Assembly (NCBI GenBank): GCA_947501935.1
Contig: CANMXU010000017.1
Location: 1 to 64,000, forward strand
DNA length: 64,000 bases
Direction: 5' to 3'
Origin: an uncultured Alteromonadaceae bacterium
Lineage (GTDB): Bacteria > Pseudomonadota > Gammaproteobacteria > Enterobacterales > Alteromonadaceae
The notes below the pieces were generated by a model, which saw only the letters and a program-made list of their open reading frames with translations, did not search any database and was not told the origin of the DNA. Of the stretch, positions 44,783-54,197 are shown piece by piece. The position numbers were made by a program, and so were the translations under genes. Position 1 is the stretch's first letter, and each line of letters starts with the position of its first letter.

Positions 44783-47227
44783 TTAAAAGCTACCGCGAAT
44801 ACCTAAACTAAAGCCTCGGCCTGGTAAAGGCGCATCATCTTTTAGGAAGGATGAATGCACGCGTGCTTCTTCATTTAATAAGTTTTCAGCTTTGGCAAAT
44901 ACAATAAAGTCATTGCCAATACCGTCAAGATAATAATTAACACTAATATCCACCAAGCTATAACCGTCGGTCGCTGTTTCTAATTCAGCCGTTTCATCTT
45001 GTTCAAAATAATGACTGACATTAAATTGCGCACTGTAGTTTTGACCTTGATATTCAAGTTCAGCCCCTAAGCGCATTGGCGGAGTTCTAGGTAAATTATC
45101 ACCATCAACCAGTTCAGCATTAATGTAGTCAGCAAAAATAGAACCTTTTAGCTCATCAGATATTTGATATACAAACTCACTTTCAAAGCCAAATAAACGC
45201 GCATCTGCCTGTTGGTAAACATAAATTGGTAAACCATGTTCGTCATCTGCTGACATGTTTTCTATGTCATGCTCATGTTCACCGTCGAAAAATAAACCGC
45301 TATTTTCTTGGTAATAATAATCGTTAATACGGTTGTAAAAAGCACTAATAACAAAACCAAAGTCGCCTTCAAACTTACGCCAAGTTAAGTCAATATTATA
45401 TGAGGTTTCTAATTCTGGTAATTGTTCATTCAGTTCAATATGGTAGTGTTCACCTTCTTGATGGATTTCATAAATCGCGCCAAGCTCATAACTGTTGGTG
45501 CCAATGTGCTCACCATTTGAAAATAACTCACTGGCAGAAGGTGCGCGTTGTGAAAAGGCCACTGATAAACCAATGTTGTAACCTGACTGATAATCCCATA
45601 CTGCGCCAGCAGAAGCACTTATTGGGGTAAATGAAAACGCGGAATAGTCGCTCGCATCAATTGCTGGTTCATTATCATGCCCTTCAATGTCAGCAACTTC
45701 GGCACTAATATCTACGTCTTCAATACGAGCGCCAAACTGCAATAATACCTCGCCAAAGTGTTTTTCCTCTAACCAAGCAAGGGCTAATGCAGAAGTTGTT
45801 GAAGGAGGTGTGAATGCCTCGTCGCCAAAGGCTTCAAAATCATTCTCTTTAAAATGTAAGCTCCATGCACCTTTCCAACCATCAAGGCTTCTATGGTATA
45901 AGTCAGCTCTTGCTTCTAGCATGGTATTGTTAAATTCAGTGCCTACTTGACCGTCTTCAATTTCTTGATGTTGATAATCGGTATAGGCCAGTTTTGTTGC
46001 TAAGCGATTAATAAACTGCTCTTCAAAAGTTAAATCACTTAATATTTGAAAACGTTGCTGATTAAGCTCAGCTCTCACCGCATGCTCTTCATCTTCATGC
46101 TCTTCGTCATGTAAATCTTCAGTATGGTGCTCTTCATCGTGTTCATCATCATGATGCTCATGACCAGGCACACCATATTCTCGGGTCATCAAACCATAAG
46201 AAAAACCGATATAACCATTATCAAGCAAGTAGCTACTACCGATGGTAAAACCAGAAGACTTAGCCGAGCTGTTTGCTAAAGTGCCGCTTTCTTCATGCTC
46301 TTCGCCCTCATGATCGTCGTGTTCATCATGGTGTTCTTCATGATCGTCTTCGATACTCGCCTGACCTGGAATTTTATAATCGCCTGAGTCTCGCCAAAAA
46401 CCATCAAGATGAAAAGCAACTTTGCCACTGCCAGTATTGAGGTTAAAAGAAGCCTCATTCTCATCAGCAACACTGTTATGTTGTAGCATATAATCAAATT
46501 GGTTTTCAGTAGAGGTTGGCACACGTTCATCAACAATATTGACTACACCACCAATCGCCCCACTACCATAAAATAAGGTCGCCGGACCACGTAATACTTC
46601 CACTTGAGTGGCGGTACTGGTTTCAGTTGCCACCGAATGATCCGCACCGACTCGTGATGCATCACTAACATCTAAGCCATTTTGGGTAATTAATACTCTT
46701 GGTCCATCAAGACCACGAATAATTGGACTACTGGCGACAGGTCCATAATAAGTTGAATGCACCCCCACTTCACCTTTGAGCGTTTCGCCTAAGGTGGAAG
46801 CATGTTTCATTTTAAGATCATCTCCGGAAAGTACATTCACCGGTGTCACTGATTCAATAGTAGACGAATGCAAAGGCGTTGCGTAAACGTCAAGCACTTC
46901 CATAACGGTAGGTTTTAATACCACGCTGATACCCTGAACGTCATCTGCGCCAACGTTAACAGAATAGTTATTATGACTAAACTTTTCAGCACTTAGGTGT
47001 AACTCAAAGGTACCTTCTGGCATATTTTCGATAAGAAAACGGCCTTGTTCGTCAGTAATAGCTTTACGTTTTTTATTGGCGACTTTTACCAACGCATTGG
47101 CAATAGGTTTACCTGTAGAAGAAAGCACTTGGCCATTTATCGTTTGCGCCGCAACCTGCGCGCTAATTAAAAAATTGGCATAGCAAAAGCTGATACCTAC
47201 AGCTGTGGATATTTTATTAAGTTTCAT
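44783..47227 (-). CDS. TonB-dependent receptor with histidine-rich loops, probable zinc receptor (ZnuD-like)
   Basis: An 814-residue outer-membrane receptor: signal peptide (1-28), a carboxypeptidase-regulatory-like domain (about 29-108), the plug (120-235, with VEVLRGPATLFYGSGAIGGVVN) and a barrel ending in phenylalanine. Two extracellular-type stretches are extremely His/Asp/Glu-rich, at about 293-313 and 356-382, with a third weaker one near 650-670. Such loops in ZnuD-type receptors bind zinc. The small gene upstream carries a Zur-like box, so both are probably induced by zinc shortage. A copper or nickel role is the alternative. Confidence 0.87.
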   Translation of the reverse strand: MKLNKISTAVGISFCYANFLISAQVAAQTINGQVLSSTGKPIANALVKVANKKRKAITDEQGRFLIENMPEGTFELHLSAEKFSHNNYSVNVGADDVQGISVVLKPTVMEVLDVYATPLHSSTIESVTPVNVLSGDDLKMKHASTLGETLKGEVGVHSTYYGPVASSPIIRGLDGPRVLITQNGLDVSDASRVGADHSVATETSTATQVEVLRGPATLFYGSGAIGGVVNIVDERVPTSTENQFDYMLQHNSVADENEASFNLNTGSGKVAFHLDGFWRDSGDYKIPGQASIEDDHEEHHDEHDDHEGEEHEESGTLANSSAKSSGFTIGSSYLLDNGYIGFSYGLMTREYGVPGHEHHDDEHDEEHHTEDLHDEEHEDEEHAVRAELNQQRFQILSDLTFEEQFINRLATKLAYTDYQHQEIEDGQVGTEFNNTMLEARADLYHRSLDGWKGAWSLHFKENDFEAFGDEAFTPPSTTSALALAWLEEKHFGEVLLQFGARIEDVDISAEVADIEGHDNEPAIDASDYSAFSFTPISASAGAVWDYQSGYNIGLSVAFSQRAPSASELFSNGEHIGTNSYELGAIYEIHQEGEHYHIELNEQLPELETSYNIDLTWRKFEGDFGFVISAFYNRINDYYYQENSGLFFDGEHEHDIENMSADDEHGLPIYVYQQADARLFGFESEFVYQISDELKGSIFADYINAELVDGDNLPRTPPMRLGAELEYQGQNYSAQFNVSHYFEQDETAELETATDGYSLVDISVNYYLDGIGNDFIVFAKAENLLNEEARVHSSFLKDDAPLPGRGFSLGIRGSF

Positions 47228-47280
47228 TGTTTGTTTTCCGAAATGTAAAAAGAAGATGCAAGCGCATCAGGCGATAAACA

Positions 47281-47589
47281 TTAGAAAACCGGAGGTGCTC
47301 TTAAAGGTGGGCTAAGGTGCTGAGATACGAAGAATAAGCCAAATACTTGTTGGCTGATTTTTTCAAAACTAAGTAGCTGAGTAACAGCAAATGGAGTAAG
47401 ACTAACATTAGGCGGCTCAGTGTTACTTTGACACAAACTACACTGAAAATGTTCCGCTGGCTCTTGAATACTTTCAAGGTGACTATGATGAGTAAAAATT
47501 GCCAACAACAAAAGCAACAGTAATATTACTGTTGAATTCTGGCTGCTACGGCCAACAAATTGGCTGATATTTATTTTACGCTTAGTCAT
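47281..47589 (-). CDS. Small exported protein, DUF2946-like, upstream of the His-rich receptor
   Basis: A 102-residue protein with an N-terminal membrane/signal helix, His and Cys residues after it (THHSHLES, FQCSLCQS) and a C-terminal PPLRAPPVF tail. This architecture, a helix with metal-type residues and an RAPP tail, is seen in small DUF2946-type proteins encoded next to metal TonB receptors. It lies 53 bases before the receptor gene and is probably in the same transcript. Function is unknown; a metal-binding helper is inferred. Confidence 0.7.
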   Translation of the reverse strand: MTKRKINISQFVGRSSQNSTVILLLLLLLAIFTHHSHLESIQEPAEHFQCSLCQSNTEPPNVSLTPFAVTQLLSFEKISQQVFGLFFVSQHLSPPLRAPPVF

Positions 47590-47594
47590 ATTTT

Positions 47595-47613
47595 GTGATG
47601 TTATAACAAAACA
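47595..47613. promoter_or_regulatory. Probable Zur box
   Basis: The core GTTATAACAAAAC (47600-47612) matches the proteobacterial Zur consensus GTTATAACATAAC at 12 of 13 positions, with the perfect palindrome TGTTATAACA at 47599-47608. It lies 10 bases before the start of the small exported-protein gene. Confidence 0.65.
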
Positions 47614-47788
47614 CCTTTAAGCTCAATAAAAGTTACACCATTTCATCCCAATTTTATGTGTTATTTCGATAAAGGTAATAGATAAATAAGTTTTAAAAAA
47701 TGTAAAGTGACTTGCAATATTTTCTCAGCTAGGGATACTGCTTTTAACCTTTTCAAAGAAAAAGGTTTTTTCACTAAGGGATATAACC

Positions 47789-49003
47789 ATGAAATTTACT
47801 CTAAATAAAACCGCACTGCTATTATTAGCTTGCTCACTTCCTAGCCACGCTGACAATTTTTCCGCCAAACGTGCTGGCCAAGGTTTTACTGCCATAACTC
47901 AAGACTTCACTGCTGCAATTAGCAACCCGGCCTTGTTAAGTAAATACGATAACGATGATGACCTTTATTTTTCACTCAATTTAGGCGTTATGGGCGCTGA
48001 CGAATTTGACGTTATCGACACTGGCGAAAACATTGCTGATAATATTGATATTTTAGAGCAAGATATTGACAATATTGCCAATGTGCCTGTTGAAGATTTA
48101 CCCGCCTATATTGACGGACTTAATCAGCAAGTTGACGTTATAGCCGCAGATTTAACCACTATTGATAATAAGTTGGTTAATGCACGTGGCGGCTTTAATG
48201 TACAAGTCATTATTCCTAATAAATATTTCAGCTTTGGTATGTTTGCCAATCAGTACGGCCGCATTGGTGTCGCTGCCGATTACGACCAAGCGGATGAACA
48301 AACCATGCGTGACGCCATTGATACTGGCAACCTAAACACTGACGACTTAAATTCAGAAGCACTTGGCGTCGGTTATTCAGTCGCAGAAGCAGGATTAATG
48401 TTTGGTTATCAAGCGATTAACCATGTAAATTATGAGTTGAGCGTAGGCGCTAAGTTAAAATATCAGCGTTTAGATCTTTTCTATAACCGCATTAGCGTTA
48501 CTGACTTTGATGATGATGAATTTGATTTAACCGATGACGATAATTTAACCGATGAAACGGGTACTAATGTCGATTTAGGTATGTATGCCGCTTGGGGTGA
48601 TAAACGACAATGGCACTTTGCATTAGTTGCCAATAACTTACTAGATCAAAGCGTTAGTTTAGCTTCTCAAAATTTATCTTTTGCTTTAGATACTACCGCA
48701 ACAGCTGGCTTAAGTTATCAAAACGATTGGCTAACCCTTGCCACTGAAATTGACCTTACCGACCGCGAGCACTTTGAAGAGTTAACTGCGTCAAAGTATG
48801 CTTCTGTGGGTATGGAACTGCGCTTATATGAGCATATGCAGTTTCGCTTAGGTGCAAGAACTGACCTGAATGATAATGACGCCGATATTTATACTGTAGG
48901 TTTAGGCCTTTCACCTTGGGATGTGGTGTCGTTTGATATCGCCGGCTTTACCGGTGATAACGACAATGTTGGTGCCGCCTTGCAAATTGGTGTAAAAATC
49001 TAA
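47789..49003 (+). CDS. TraF_2-type outer-membrane barrel protein
   Basis: A 404-residue protein with a signal peptide (1-21) and then a motif common to the PF13729 (TraF_2) group (AKRAGQGFTAITQDFTAAISNPALLSKY). The rest consists of amphipathic strands of an FadL-like or plasmid TraF-like barrel, with an acidic insert near residues 75-135. The family name is historical; no conjugation genes are present. AAGGGATA precedes the ATG and a strong terminator follows. Possible role: outer-membrane transport of hydrophobic compounds, by fold only. Confidence 0.78.
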   Translation: MKFTLNKTALLLLACSLPSHADNFSAKRAGQGFTAITQDFTAAISNPALLSKYDNDDDLYFSLNLGVMGADEFDVIDTGENIADNIDILEQDIDNIANVPVEDLPAYIDGLNQQVDVIAADLTTIDNKLVNARGGFNVQVIIPNKYFSFGMFANQYGRIGVAADYDQADEQTMRDAIDTGNLNTDDLNSEALGVGYSVAEAGLMFGYQAINHVNYELSVGAKLKYQRLDLFYNRISVTDFDDDEFDLTDDDNLTDETGTNVDLGMYAAWGDKRQWHFALVANNLLDQSVSLASQNLSFALDTTATAGLSYQNDWLTLATEIDLTDREHFEELTASKYASVGMELRLYEHMQFRLGARTDLNDNDADIYTVGLGLSPWDVVSFDIAGFTGDNDNVGAALQIGVKI

Positions 49004-49027
49004 CTTTACAGCAAAGCTTAAATACAT

Positions 49028-49063
49028 AAACGCCGATGATTGCTATTAGTCATCGGCGTTTTT
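49028..49063 (+). terminator. Strong rho-independent terminator
   Basis: A 12-bp GC-rich stem (AAACGCCGATGA and its complement) followed by TTTTT, after the TraF_2 gene. Confidence 0.9.
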
Positions 49064-49126
49064 GTTCGATAACTTGCATAAGTAAAATAAGTAAACCAGT
49101 AAAACTAATCTCCCATCATCTACCTT

Positions 49127-50236
49127 CTAAAGTTCAAAATACTCACTAAATACTTTATAAAGTTCAGTGCCTTGGTTAACACTGGCTGAAGCAAAATGTA
49201 AAATAGGCAGTACGTCTTGCTCTAACGACAAATAATGTAGTGGGTCGCCATCCCCATAATTGTCCATGCGTAAAATTCTCGCTAACGGTTGCCCTGCTTT
49301 TAACGGCTTGCCAAACTCAGCTAAGTAATCAACCATGCCACCCATAGGTGCATAAAAAGCTTTATAGTCTTTTAGGTAACAGCCATAACGGGTCATTTCT
49401 TTCGGCTGGTAACTTGGCTCGCTGATCACGCCTTTATAGTGCAAATAATTTAAAATACTCTTGGCGTCATCAAGGGCAACGTCAAGATCAATCTGCTCTT
49501 GTGAACCTAGCTCAACGGTAAAGCTTTCTTTCTCAATACTGTAATTGCGACCTAATTCAGCAAAGCTTTGTTGCAATGACCACCACGGACAAAAGGTGGC
49601 TTCATCTAGAGCGCCAGCAAAGTTATTAGGAATTAATAAGGTATGAGGTATGTCAAAATAAAGCGCACTTGGCAGGGCATATTCGGGGCAATATAAATGC
49701 TTACTTGAAATGGGACCAGTATGTAAATCAAGTACAAAGTCGGCCTGATAAGCCAAGCGTTGTAATTGATAAGCAATACGCTGGCCGGTGGTTAAACCAT
49801 AAATACTATGATCAAGCTTTTCATCTATGGTGTTAATTAATTTTTGTTTGAACGCGGTATTAATTTCGCTATCACTGCTGTTCACATGCTCAGCAACAAA
49901 CGGGGCAATAATATCAGCATCAAAATGGTACATTCTGTTCCAGTTAACACCAGTAATAGGATCAAAACGGCCAAGAGTATACTCACCGTTTTTATGATTA
50001 CAACCAACCGGATTAGCATAAGGTACTAAGGTAATATCGCCATTAATATTGCTGGAACGTAAGAGCTCAAGCAATTGAAAAATAACGGCGTTACCCTGCA
50101 CTTCTGCGCCATGCATATTCGCTTGAATATAAATACTTGGCGCTGATGATTGTTTTCCTTTGAGGCGATAAACCGGTACTGTTAACGCCGCACCGCTGGC
50201 CATTTCGCCAACATGCATCACTTCTTTAGAAAACAT
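49127..50236 (-). CDS. Succinylglutamate desuccinylase/aspartoacylase family deacylase (COG3608)
   Basis: A 369-residue M14-like zinc deacylase. Zinc ligands His and Glu lie in NMHGAEVQGN and the third His in LDLHTG; the catalytic Glu is in FTVELGSQEQ. The family removes acyl groups from amino acids, as in AstE (N-succinylglutamate) and aspartoacylase. The gene follows the DapA-like gene with a 5-base gap and is controlled with it by the upstream lysine riboswitch. That makes an N-acyl-diaminopimelate or N-acyl-lysine substrate conceivable, but this is inference. Confidence 0.86.
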   Translation of the reverse strand: MFSKEVMHVGEMASGAALTVPVYRLKGKQSSAPSIYIQANMHGAEVQGNAVIFQLLELLRSSNINGDITLVPYANPVGCNHKNGEYTLGRFDPITGVNWNRMYHFDADIIAPFVAEHVNSSDSEINTAFKQKLINTIDEKLDHSIYGLTTGQRIAYQLQRLAYQADFVLDLHTGPISSKHLYCPEYALPSALYFDIPHTLLIPNNFAGALDEATFCPWWSLQQSFAELGRNYSIEKESFTVELGSQEQIDLDVALDDAKSILNYLHYKGVISEPSYQPKEMTRYGCYLKDYKAFYAPMGGMVDYLAEFGKPLKAGQPLARILRMDNYGDGDPLHYLSLEQDVLPILHFASASVNQGTELYKVFSEYFEL

Positions 50237-50241
50237 CCGCT

Positions 50242-51192
50242 TTACGCTCCGCTTACTTGATCGGCGTGATCAGCTAATTGCTGGGCATACCACTGGTTTA
50301 TCAACTGATCAAATTCAAGCAATGAATGATTAGCCGCCAGCTCTAAATGCGTTAATGGTGCACGTAATTGTGGCGTGGCAATTTCATCTTGTAAAGCCAT
50401 CAGTACTTTTACTGGAATAGGGTTGGCTACTTGAAATAATGAGTCAACCGCATTTTGCCATAACGGGAATAAACCTTGGTTTTGGCCGGTCAAACATAAG
50501 TCAACATAACGGTGCGTAGCCGCTGGCCAAGCATTTGAGCATACCGACACTAGCCCTTGTGCACCTGCGCTAGCAAGATACGGCATCATTGCGTCTTCAC
50601 CGCTAAACAAGGCAACATTTGGGCAATGCTCACGATATGCTAAAAATTTATTTAAATCGCCACTGGCCTCTTTCATCGCCCAGCAATTGGGATGATCTTG
50701 CACCGCAACCATAGTAGTTAAAGGAATTTCAGTGCCACTTCGAGAAGGCACGTTATATAACATACAAGGAAAGTTGGCTGCGTCTAATAATTGACTAAAC
50801 CATTGGGTTTGACCAACAGGCCCTGGTTTGGCGTAAATAGGTGTGCCAAGTAAATAAGCATGAATGGGCAATTGGTTACACTGGTGAATCCACGCAACTT
50901 GCTCGGCTAAATTAAAGCCGCCAACCGCCACCATTAAAGGTGCGTCTAAAGCCAATTTACAAACAAATTCAACAATGCTTAGCTGCTCTTGTGCAGACAA
51001 GGCTAGGCCTTCACCAGTACTGCCTAATAACAAAATACCGTTTCCGGCATTAGCTTGGCGAGTTGCCGCTTGCGCTAAGCTGTCAAAATCAATTTCGCCT
51101 TGTTCAGAAAAAGGCGTAATTAGGGCGGTCCATAACGAACACTGGGGAATATTTTGGTTTATATTATTTTTAATCATTACTCTCAAACTCAT
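50242..51192 (-). CDS. dapA: Dihydrodipicolinate synthase/N-acetylneuraminate lyase family protein
   Basis: A 316-residue class I aldolase of the DapA family, about 24 residues longer than E. coli DapA. Conserved residues: GSTGEG (pyruvate-carboxylate binding loop), YNVPSRSG with the Tyr and Arg of true DHDPS, and the Schiff-base Lys in MKEASGD. It is first in an operon with the deacylase and stands behind a lysine riboswitch, which supports a lysine-pathway role. ATG 51192 is used; ATG 51177 has a slightly better ribosome site. A second dapA elsewhere would make this a paralogue. Confidence 0.85.
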   Translation of the reverse strand: MSLRVMIKNNINQNIPQCSLWTALITPFSEQGEIDFDSLAQAATRQANAGNGILLLGSTGEGLALSAQEQLSIVEFVCKLALDAPLMVAVGGFNLAEQVAWIHQCNQLPIHAYLLGTPIYAKPGPVGQTQWFSQLLDAANFPCMLYNVPSRSGTEIPLTTMVAVQDHPNCWAMKEASGDLNKFLAYREHCPNVALFSGEDAMMPYLASAGAQGLVSVCSNAWPAATHRYVDLCLTGQNQGLFPLWQNAVDSLFQVANPIPVKVLMALQDEIATPQLRAPLTHLELAANHSLLEFDQLINQWYAQQLADHADQVSGA

Positions 51193-51215
51193 TCGATTTG
51201 AAGAACTTGAGGCAT

Positions 51216-51254
51216 TTGAAATGAAAGCGGATAAACGCTTAAGAAGATTTCAAA
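51216..51254 (-). promoter_or_regulatory. Hairpin following the riboswitch (expression-platform candidate)
   Basis: Directly after the aptamer, TTTGAAAT pairs with ATTTCAAA around an inner AAGCG/CGCTT stem. No U-run follows, so the switch may act on translation rather than by termination. Confidence 0.45.
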
Positions 51255-51427
51255 GGCCAGAAGCTCTCCACCTAACTAAATGGGTGACAGTTGTCAGGAT
51301 TCAACCCGTACAACCGATAATTACATCATCAAAAATATAACTATCTCGGCGTTAATCCCCCTCATTATCAGTCAGTAGAGTTTGATCTCCTCGTGATAAC
51401 TACCTAGTTAACGCACCTCTTCTAGCC
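51255..51427 (-). promoter_or_regulatory. Lysine riboswitch (L-box)
   Basis: On the minus strand the full L-box layout is visible. P1 forms between GGCTAGAAG at the 5' end and CTTCTGGCC at the 3' end (one G-U). The conserved AGAGGTGCG follows P1, then GAGGAG, TGAGGGGGATTAACGCCGAG, TATCGGTTG, GGGTTGAATCCTGACAACTGTCACC and GGTGGAG before the final arm, in the same order as in E. coli lysC. The switch represses downstream genes when lysine is abundant. It ends 63 bases before the DapA-like gene. Confidence 0.93.
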
Positions 51428-51589
51428 TTATTTTCTTAACCCGCGGTATAAATACACCAGCCAGTTAATCTGAATAAGGACGAACCATTAAAACATTATT
51501 ACCTGTTACAAGCAATCAACAGCTAATGCTTAAGCGGTAATTTTGCACCACATTGTGGGATATTATCGTGTAGCGATAACATCCCAGTA
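51428..51589. other. Intergenic stretch with a 13-bp hairpin
   Basis: It holds the promoter region of the riboswitch transcript and a hairpin (51556-51586, TGGGATATTATCG with CGATAACATCCCA, one non-pairing base) just after the minus-strand gene at 51590, probably its 3' end. No gene is seen. Confidence 0.55.
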
Positions 51590-52903
51590 TTACGATTTAA
51601 TAAGTTGCTGCTCTATTTGCCATAAACGGTCCTGTCCCCAGCAATGTTGGTTTTGATATTCAAAGCAAGGTACGCCCCAATAACCTAACTTGGTTAGCTC
51701 TTGTTGATTTAAGTCTGACGTTGCTTGCCAGTTATGCTGCTCGGCATACTCTTGCGCGTCATCATAATTTAAATCAATTTGTTGGCATATTTTACGAATA
51801 TTTTGCTCTTGCCCTAAATCAATACCATCAACAAAAACGGCTTCAAAAACCGCTTGTACATACTCTATAGACTTATGTTGTTGCTCGGCATAAGCAAAAG
51901 TTTGATAACAGTTAAATACGCCTTGTCCAATAGGCTCTTTAAAGCTAGTAAAGGTGATCTTACGTTGCTGCGCTTCGCGGTAAGCATCAAGAAATATATA
52001 ACGTTGCTTGTTAGCTGATATTCCAACACCGCGCATTAACAAGGGCAGAACAAATTTCACTTTAAGCGGCACCTGATAATGCTCGCTTAGTTGTTTTGCT
52101 TGCATAAAACCTAAATAGGAATAAGGGCTTCGAATTGATAAATAAGCCGTGATGACATCATGCTCAGCGCTTGGTTTTTTACTCGTGCTTTTAGTCTTTA
52201 GGCTAATAGTACTTTTTTGGTACAGCTCCTGAGCTTGGTCAATATTGAAACTAAAGTCGTTTAGCCGTTTTTCAAAGTGCTCTAAACTGTCGACTCCTAA
52301 AAACCATTCCCCTAAGCAATAAATGCTAGCAGGCAATTCTTGGCCCTTTTTAATTTGTCTGCTGAGATTTTTTACTTGATGAGTGATCACCGGTGTAGAG
52401 GGTAAATAATAATCTTCAAAATCATCAGCCCACGTTTTTTCAAAAATCGTTTTAGCATTTTCAATATTGGTAGGTAATATTTGCCAAAGTTGCTGCCCGG
52501 TAGCTAAAGCTTCACGACTTGGATAATGTTCAAGGCTATTTAAGGTGTATAATTTAGCAATATTGTTGGCGTCTTTTAGCGCCCAATTACGCCACAAACG
52601 TTTATTTTCAGCAAAGCTTAATAAAGCGCCGTGGGTCATGTATAGCTTAAAGTTAACATTAAAGCGTTGATTTAATTCAGCTAATACTTGAACTAACATA
52701 AAACTGTAAGGGTCATTTAACGCTAAATATACCTCAGCGGTGGGGCTGCGCTTAAATAATTTAGGAAAATAGATATGTACAATAGTTAAGTAATATCGGC
52801 GCAAACGACTAACAAGCCACTTAACCGCTAACCATTTGTATACTCGTGTATAAATAACCAACTCCTTGATTAGAAAAATAGTTCGCGTAAAATAAGGCGC
52901 CAT
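51590..52903 (-). CDS. Tandem DsbA-like / 2-hydroxychromene-2-carboxylate isomerase family protein
   Basis: A 437-residue protein with two thioredoxin-fold domains of the HCCA-isomerase/kappa-GST type. Domain 1 begins EVYLALNDPYSFMLVQVLAEL (about residue 60) and domain 2 begins TAYLSIRSPYSYLGFMQAKQL (about residue 250). Both have an S/DPYS motif instead of CxxC, as in isomerase-type members. Domain 2 ends with a cis-proline motif (YWGVPCFEYQ) typical of the fold. A hydrophobic/basic N-terminus may attach it to the membrane. Start ATG 52903; TTG 52915 is possible. Likely glutathione-linked, by family only. Confidence 0.8.
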   Translation of the reverse strand: MAPYFTRTIFLIKELVIYTRVYKWLAVKWLVSRLRRYYLTIVHIYFPKLFKRSPTAEVYLALNDPYSFMLVQVLAELNQRFNVNFKLYMTHGALLSFAENKRLWRNWALKDANNIAKLYTLNSLEHYPSREALATGQQLWQILPTNIENAKTIFEKTWADDFEDYYLPSTPVITHQVKNLSRQIKKGQELPASIYCLGEWFLGVDSLEHFEKRLNDFSFNIDQAQELYQKSTISLKTKSTSKKPSAEHDVITAYLSIRSPYSYLGFMQAKQLSEHYQVPLKVKFVLPLLMRGVGISANKQRYIFLDAYREAQQRKITFTSFKEPIGQGVFNCYQTFAYAEQQHKSIEYVQAVFEAVFVDGIDLGQEQNIRKICQQIDLNYDDAQEYAEQHNWQATSDLNQQELTKLGYWGVPCFEYQNQHCWGQDRLWQIEQQLIKS

Positions 52904-53009
52904 TATCGCACACAAATCTGCTATCGTTATTAATTTAAGTTAACTTTTTAGTAACAATATTAAGGTTGCTTTTATTCACTGCATAACTTCTCACAGGTAA
53001 ACCATTACT

Positions 53010-54047
53010 ATGCACAACCTAACTCAAGTTTTATTACGTAATAGTAATTTATTATCCGCCAATTTCCCGTTATTAGTGAACTTACCAGCAGATGATTTTA
53101 TGCTCGAATATTTAGCCTTATTCCCTAGTGCTAAGCCAAGTTATTTCACCACAAATTTTGAACAATATCAGGCAGTAAATAATGCTAAGCCTGCCGCTGC
53201 CCAATGCTATTTTTCAGCACAATACCAAAGCCAACAAAAACATGACTTAGTAATTCTGGCTTTTCCTAAAAGTAAAGCCGAACTAGCATTCACCTTAGCT
53301 ATGTTGGCAAGCTCTATTAGCGATAATGCGACAGTATTAATAGTTGGTGAAAATAAGAGTGGTATCAAGTCAGTGCCGAAATTAACCACAAATACGCTTA
53401 ATTACTGTAAAAAAGTAGACTCGGCTCGCCATTGTTCACTCTTTTGTGGACAGTTTATCAACCAAAACAAAACATTTAATATTGATGATTGGTTTAAGTA
53501 CTATTCACTTAATATTGATGGTGTATCCTTAGAAATAGCGTCATTGCCTGGTGTTTTTAGTCAGCACGAATTAGATGTTGGCACCCAGTTATTATTAGAA
53601 AATTTACCAAAAGGTTTAACCGGTAGTGTTTTAGACTTTGGCTGTGGCGCTGGCGTTATTGCCAGTTTTGTTCATAAGAAAAACCCAACAACAGCCGTGA
53701 CTTTAGTCGATGTTAGTGCCTTAGCTTTATGCTCTGCCGAGAAAACTTTAGCACTAAATAATATTACAGGGGCGAAGTATTTACCTTCAAATAGCTTATC
53801 GCAAGTTACCGGCAAGTTTAATCATGTGATTTCAAACCCTCCATTTCATCAGGGTATAAACACTAATTACCAAGCCACAGAAACATTCTTAGAGAAAATA
53901 AAACAACATATGCAAGCGAGAGCTTCTATTACCGTGGTTGCTAACAGCTTTTTACGCTACCAACCGATTATGGAAAAGGCCATTGCTGCAACCAAAATAT
54001 TAACGATTAACAAAGGCTTCACTGTCTATCACAGCGTTGTAAAGTAA
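53010..54047 (+). CDS. rsmC: 16S rRNA (guanine1207-N2)-methyltransferase RsmC
   Basis: A 345-residue two-domain methyltransferase. The N-terminal half is the degenerate MTS-like domain of RsmC. The C-terminal half has motif I VLDFGCGAGVIASF, an acidic VTLVDVSALAL and the catalytic NPPFHQGI (m2G family NPPF). The fold and length fit RsmC, which methylates G1207 of 16S rRNA in the 30S subunit. Single gene, divergent from the tandem DsbA-like gene. Confidence 0.92.
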   Translation: MHNLTQVLLRNSNLLSANFPLLVNLPADDFMLEYLALFPSAKPSYFTTNFEQYQAVNNAKPAAAQCYFSAQYQSQQKHDLVILAFPKSKAELAFTLAMLASSISDNATVLIVGENKSGIKSVPKLTTNTLNYCKKVDSARHCSLFCGQFINQNKTFNIDDWFKYYSLNIDGVSLEIASLPGVFSQHELDVGTQLLLENLPKGLTGSVLDFGCGAGVIASFVHKKNPTTAVTLVDVSALALCSAEKTLALNNITGAKYLPSNSLSQVTGKFNHVISNPPFHQGINTNYQATETFLEKIKQHMQARASITVVANSFLRYQPIMEKAIAATKILTINKGFTVYHSVVK

Positions 54048-54197
54048 CAGCTGCTACGGTGAATATTTTTTATCAGTTGCGTTTAATGTTAATTGATCCC
54101 ACAATGAAAGAAGTTCAAGTAACGCTGAACCCTTGATTTATTAGCTTTTTCTGCCAGTATAAAACCATTTACCCGTTTAAGGCCTGTGAATTTTTTG

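Noticed and set aside
44783..47227. Heme or siderophore receptor identity for the His-rich TonB protein
   Set aside because: No heme FRAP/NPNL motif was noted, and the Zur-like box and His/Asp loops point to zinc.
47789..49003. Conjugation system suggested by the TraF family name
   Set aside because: No other transfer genes are in the window; the family is a general outer-membrane barrel group.
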